Assembly: GCF_002949735.1 (NCBI RefSeq) | Contig: NZ_CP026681.1 | Location: 1,674,001-1,738,000 of the forward strand | Direction: 5' to 3' | DNA: 64,000 bases | Origin: Nostoc sp. 'Peltigera membranacea cyanobiont' N6 | Lineage (GTDB): Bacteria; Cyanobacteriota; Cyanobacteriia; Cyanobacteriales; Nostocaceae | Shown: in pieces, positions 61,562-64,000 of the stretch | How the letters are laid out: every line of letters begins with the position of its first letter | Numbering within the stretch: the first letter of the stretch is position 1 | The notes under the pieces: model-generated | Database searches by the model: none | Seen by the model: only the letters and a program-made list of their open reading frames with translations | Told to the model about the DNA's origin: nothing | Made by a program: the position numbers and the translations under genes

Positions 61562-62194
61562 TTAAACTTGTTCGCTACTGAGATGAGCGATCGCTTGTTT
61601 AATCCAATCTTCGACGTATGCATCTTTGGGTAAGCCGATATCTTCACTCACTACATGCAGGGCGTGACTGACTTCATGGGCAGTATATCCCAAGGCGAAG
61701 AGGGTCATTTGTACCTCTTCGAGAATTCCTGGTGCTGGCCCGCCTGTGGCGACGAAGAAACCGGCTGATTTGCGCCACTCGACCAATTTGCTTTTCAGTT
61801 CCAAACAGATGCGCTCTGCGATTTTTTTACCGACACCGGGAGCCTGAATTAAGATTTGTGTATTGCCAGCGATAATTGCTTGGACTAAATCTGGTAGTTC
61901 CAGAGTGTCCAAGAGGGCGATCGCTAAAGCTGCACCAATCCCTGTGACAGTCAGCAAGTGGCGAAATAAATCGCGTTCAGATGGCGAAGCAAAGCCATAT
62001 AAAAAGGGCACTTCTTCCCGAATTTGGAAATGGGTAAAAATTTGCGCTACTCCTCCCGACTCTGGTAACTGGTTTCCTAGCCGTTGGGGAACTTGCAAAT
62101 CATACCCCAAGCCATTCACTTCCAGAGTCAGAATCACGCGATTAGCGCCAATTGTTTGGATACCAGCGACTATACCTTTTAGATAACTAATCAT
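61562..62194 (-). CDS. ruvA: Holliday junction branch migration protein RuvA
   Basis: 210 residues. Domain I starts MISYLKGIVAGIQTIGANRV. The helix-hairpin-helix region has LLTVTGIGAALAIALLDTLE and APGVGKKIAERICLELKSKL, and a short C-terminal domain III contacts RuvB (ALGYTAHEVSHALHVV). It binds four-way junctions as a tetramer for RuvB-driven branch migration. The ATG overlaps the stop of the upstream sucrose-phosphatase-like gene by one base (TAATG), so translation is coupled. Confidence 0.96.
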   Translation of the reverse strand: MISYLKGIVAGIQTIGANRVILTLEVNGLGYDLQVPQRLGNQLPESGGVAQIFTHFQIREEVPFLYGFASPSERDLFRHLLTVTGIGAALAIALLDTLELPDLVQAIIAGNTQILIQAPGVGKKIAERICLELKSKLVEWRKSAGFFVATGGPAPGILEEVQMTLFALGYTAHEVSHALHVVSEDIGLPKDAYVEDWIKQAIAHLSSEQV

Positions 62195-62952
62195 TACAAG
62201 AGACCAAAATAATTTAAGCCTTCAATAATTCCACCTGCACAAAAACATGAAGCCAGGTAGCGGTAGTCAGAGGGATGCTCATTGTGCCATTGGAGTAACT
62301 CTTTTCGGGCATTCCCGACAATGATTCCCCGTTCGTTGCCTACAGCAAATAAAGCAATATCATTACCCGAATCACCACAGACAACTGTTTGTTCTGCTGC
62401 AAATTTCCACTTCTGGCGTAAAAACTGCATTGCCTGACCTTTATCGCTGCTATGGGGTACAATGTCAAGGTCTATTCCGCTACTGTAGATTAACTTTACA
62501 TTTAATTTAGATTTCTGCAACTCTGCTTCAAGTTGTGGTAGAACATTCGCAGATACTTCCTGTTCTAGAAAAAAACTCACTTTGAAGGGACGCTGTTCTG
62601 AATCTGGTTGCCGAACTAACTCACGGTATTTTCGGGTAATAGATAATACGGTTTCTCGTTCCCATCCTGGAGAGAGAATTTCTGACCAATCTGAGTCTGG
62701 TGTATCATTCGCATCAAGGTAAATTTCTGTACCCACGGAGAGGACGAGGGCATCTGGTTGCAAAAGATTTTTTTGAGCTTGGAGTTCTTTGTAAAGTACA
62801 GGCGATCGCCCGGTAGAATAAACAATCTTAGTGCCGTATTCTTGGCGATGTTGACTTAGCAGTTGATTTAGTTCTGGTAAAGCGCTGTCATCGCCAACGG
62901 TGCGGTACACAAGGGTGTCATCTAAATCGGTTACAAACAGAAATGGTTTCAT
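62194..62952 (-). CDS. HAD-family sugar phosphatase, probably sucrose-phosphate phosphatase
   Basis: 252 residues. The HAD motifs are DLDDTL (residues 9-14), STGRSP with Ser/Thr of motif II, K in SSDKGQAMQFL (motif III) and GDSGND (motif IV). The Cof-type cap between motifs II and III fits sucrose-6-phosphate phosphatase, found in Anabaena as a protein of about this length; mannosyl-3-phosphoglycerate phosphatase is the main alternative. It is the first gene of a set with ruvA and bioF in the same direction. Confidence 0.85.
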   Translation of the reverse strand: MKPFLFVTDLDDTLVYRTVGDDSALPELNQLLSQHRQEYGTKIVYSTGRSPVLYKELQAQKNLLQPDALVLSVGTEIYLDANDTPDSDWSEILSPGWERETVLSITRKYRELVRQPDSEQRPFKVSFFLEQEVSANVLPQLEAELQKSKLNVKLIYSSGIDLDIVPHSSDKGQAMQFLRQKWKFAAEQTVVCGDSGNDIALFAVGNERGIIVGNARKELLQWHNEHPSDYRYLASCFCAGGIIEGLNYFGLL

Positions 62953-63161
62953 AATTAAAACTCTTGCAAAATTTCGTTATTTTACCGCGTGAAGAGAATT
63001 TTGCAAGAGATTTATTTGCTGAATTATTTGTGTAGGTTGGATGGAGTAAAACGCAACCCAACATTACCACCTTATTACAAAACTACTGTTCTCAAGGTAG
63101 ACGAGGTTTAGATAGCCAGAAAGCAGAAAATTATTCTCAAAAAATAGGAGTTAAATTTTTA

Positions 63162-63653
63162 ATGTGTTTTGGTTTTCATAAGTCGATAAATTGTTCTTTC
63201 TTGGTTTTCTCTCTTGGTTGCATTTTCTTTATATTTATTGCATTTACAGTGTTCTTTGAGCAAGATAAAGTGACAACTTTAACCTGCGAAAGAATCACTC
63301 AAGTTAATTGTCAGTTAACTCATTCAAATGAGTGGAAATCAACCGTGGAAACCTATTCCATAGAAGAGTTTAAAGGAGCAAAATTTTATTTTAATAGTGG
63401 TGGCGATTATTACGCTGTTATTCTTTTGAGTAATTCTGGCAAATTACCTTATGTTTTTTACTATTCCTTCCAATCTGAAGCAGAAAAAATTGTAGATAAG
63501 ATTAATACTTTTATGAGTAATTCTCAAGAGGAATTGGTTACTGTCACTCAAGATAGATCCATTATTCTCAATTTAGCTGCCGCTATTTGCTTTATATTTG
63601 GTGTATTTGGTTTAGGTCTTACCCTTTACTCATATATTTCCACCTTGCCCTAA
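63162..63653 (+). CDS. Small two-span membrane protein of unknown function
   Basis: 163 residues with an AATAGGAG site. A first membrane span (FLVFSLGCIFFIFIAFTVFF) is followed by an extracytoplasmic-type domain of about 100 residues, with two Cys in TLTCERITQVNCQLTHS and a hydrophobic core FKGAKFYFNSGGDYYAVILL, and a second span near the C terminus (IILNLAAAICFIFGVFGLGL). I recognise it only as a type common in cyanobacterial genomes. Confidence 0.7.
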   Translation: MCFGFHKSINCSFLVFSLGCIFFIFIAFTVFFEQDKVTTLTCERITQVNCQLTHSNEWKSTVETYSIEEFKGAKFYFNSGGDYYAVILLSNSGKLPYVFYYSFQSEAEKIVDKINTFMSNSQEELVTVTQDRSIILNLAAAICFIFGVFGLGLTLYSYISTLP

Positions 63654-63783
63654 CTGAATTAACAAATCTTTTCTCACAGCTAACTCAGTTGCAGAAAAAG
63701 CTATGCCTGCGGCGGGCTGCGCCTACGTTAATGTGCAGTTTTTCTACAAGCAATACATCCAAACCGTCCGCCTCCAGTCAAGG

Positions 63784-63804
63784 CATTGAGTCAGAGACTC
63801 AATG
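63784..63804. repeat. Short palindrome
   Basis: CATTGAGTC-AGA-GACTCAATG is a perfect 9-bp inverted repeat. The remainder of 63654-64000 shows a GCGGCGGGCTGCGCCTACG-type dispersed repeat and no gene that I can support. Confidence 0.6.
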
Positions 63805-64000
63805 AATGCATTTCCAGGCGCAGCGTAAGAGCGAGTCAAGCCTCATCATTGTGTGTACACCATAGCCTTTTAGGATATCTGTTATATTTCAGGAAACAAA
63901 TAGTTTCATAAGTTCATTGCAATGATTGCTGCAAATGCTTAAGCCTTTCTTATACATAGAAGAGTATTTATTGCAAAGTATTAAGCTTTTCCAACAATTA

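Overview
The window comes from a filamentous, heterocyst-forming cyanobacterium of the Nostoc/Anabaena type. Four things point there: HIP1 octamers (GCGATCGC) throughout; a photosystem II small subunit gene (psb30); many short tandem heptamer repeats (TAATGAC, GGGGATT, TTCAAAA types) and small palindromes between genes; and, most specifically, a hetF gene with a divergent tandem array that matches the heterocyst sRNA NsiR1. Most of the DNA is moderately AT-rich. The exception is a GC-rich two-gene block at 9.5-11.3 kb that looks acquired.

Layout. 0-8 kb: the end of a bifunctional proline dehydrogenase/P5C dehydrogenase, a sensor kinase whose upstream PAS domain has decayed, a BtuF-like binding protein, two half-length GDT1-type cation transporters and a YkgJ-type Cys-cluster protein. 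8-19.5 kb: secreted proteins, a TA-flanked MITE, the GC-rich PrsW protease pair, a MscS channel and a secreted protein flanked by two near-identical copies of another secreted-protein gene, then psb30 and recJ. 19.6-25.1 kb: a toxin-antitoxin pair with a nonsense-mutated toxin, then pstS-pstC-pstA-pstB preceded by a sulfate-type binding protein. 25.1-37.2 kb is accessory DNA: MITEs, two intact PIN-toxin modules and one VapC fragment, a metallophosphoesterase, YebC, an IS605-type tnpB interrupted by a nested mini-element, two His/Lys-rich secreted peptides, a UbiH-like hydroxylase, and a RAYT transposase with REP-like palindromes.

37.2-45 kb: a Slt70-like lytic transglycosylase, a MATE transporter, and an unusual group made of a SET-domain gene facing a three-gene operon (lysine 2,3-aminomutase, SET protein, ATP-grasp ligase). 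45.2-49.2 kb: hetF (CHAT protease) and nine NsiR1-like units in about 1.25 kb, six of them with a DIF-like element (TCCGGA or a one-base variant) at a fixed 31-32 bp before the RNA core. 49.4-51.7 kb: murT-gatD for peptidoglycan D-Glu amidation. 51.8-64 kb: tandem repeats with an inserted MITE, a thioredoxin-like protein, a conserved hypothetical, an SDR, a 1689-residue hybrid kinase, then a sucrose-phosphatase-like gene, ruvA and bioF in one direction, and a small membrane protein.

Most promising for follow-up are the kamA-SET-ATP-grasp operon, whose product I cannot name; the PrsW pair; the REP/RAYT block; and the pattern of decay within the NsiR1 array. NsiR1/hetF itself is a known system. 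I found no CRISPR array, rRNA or tRNA. All family calls come from reading motifs, without database searches.
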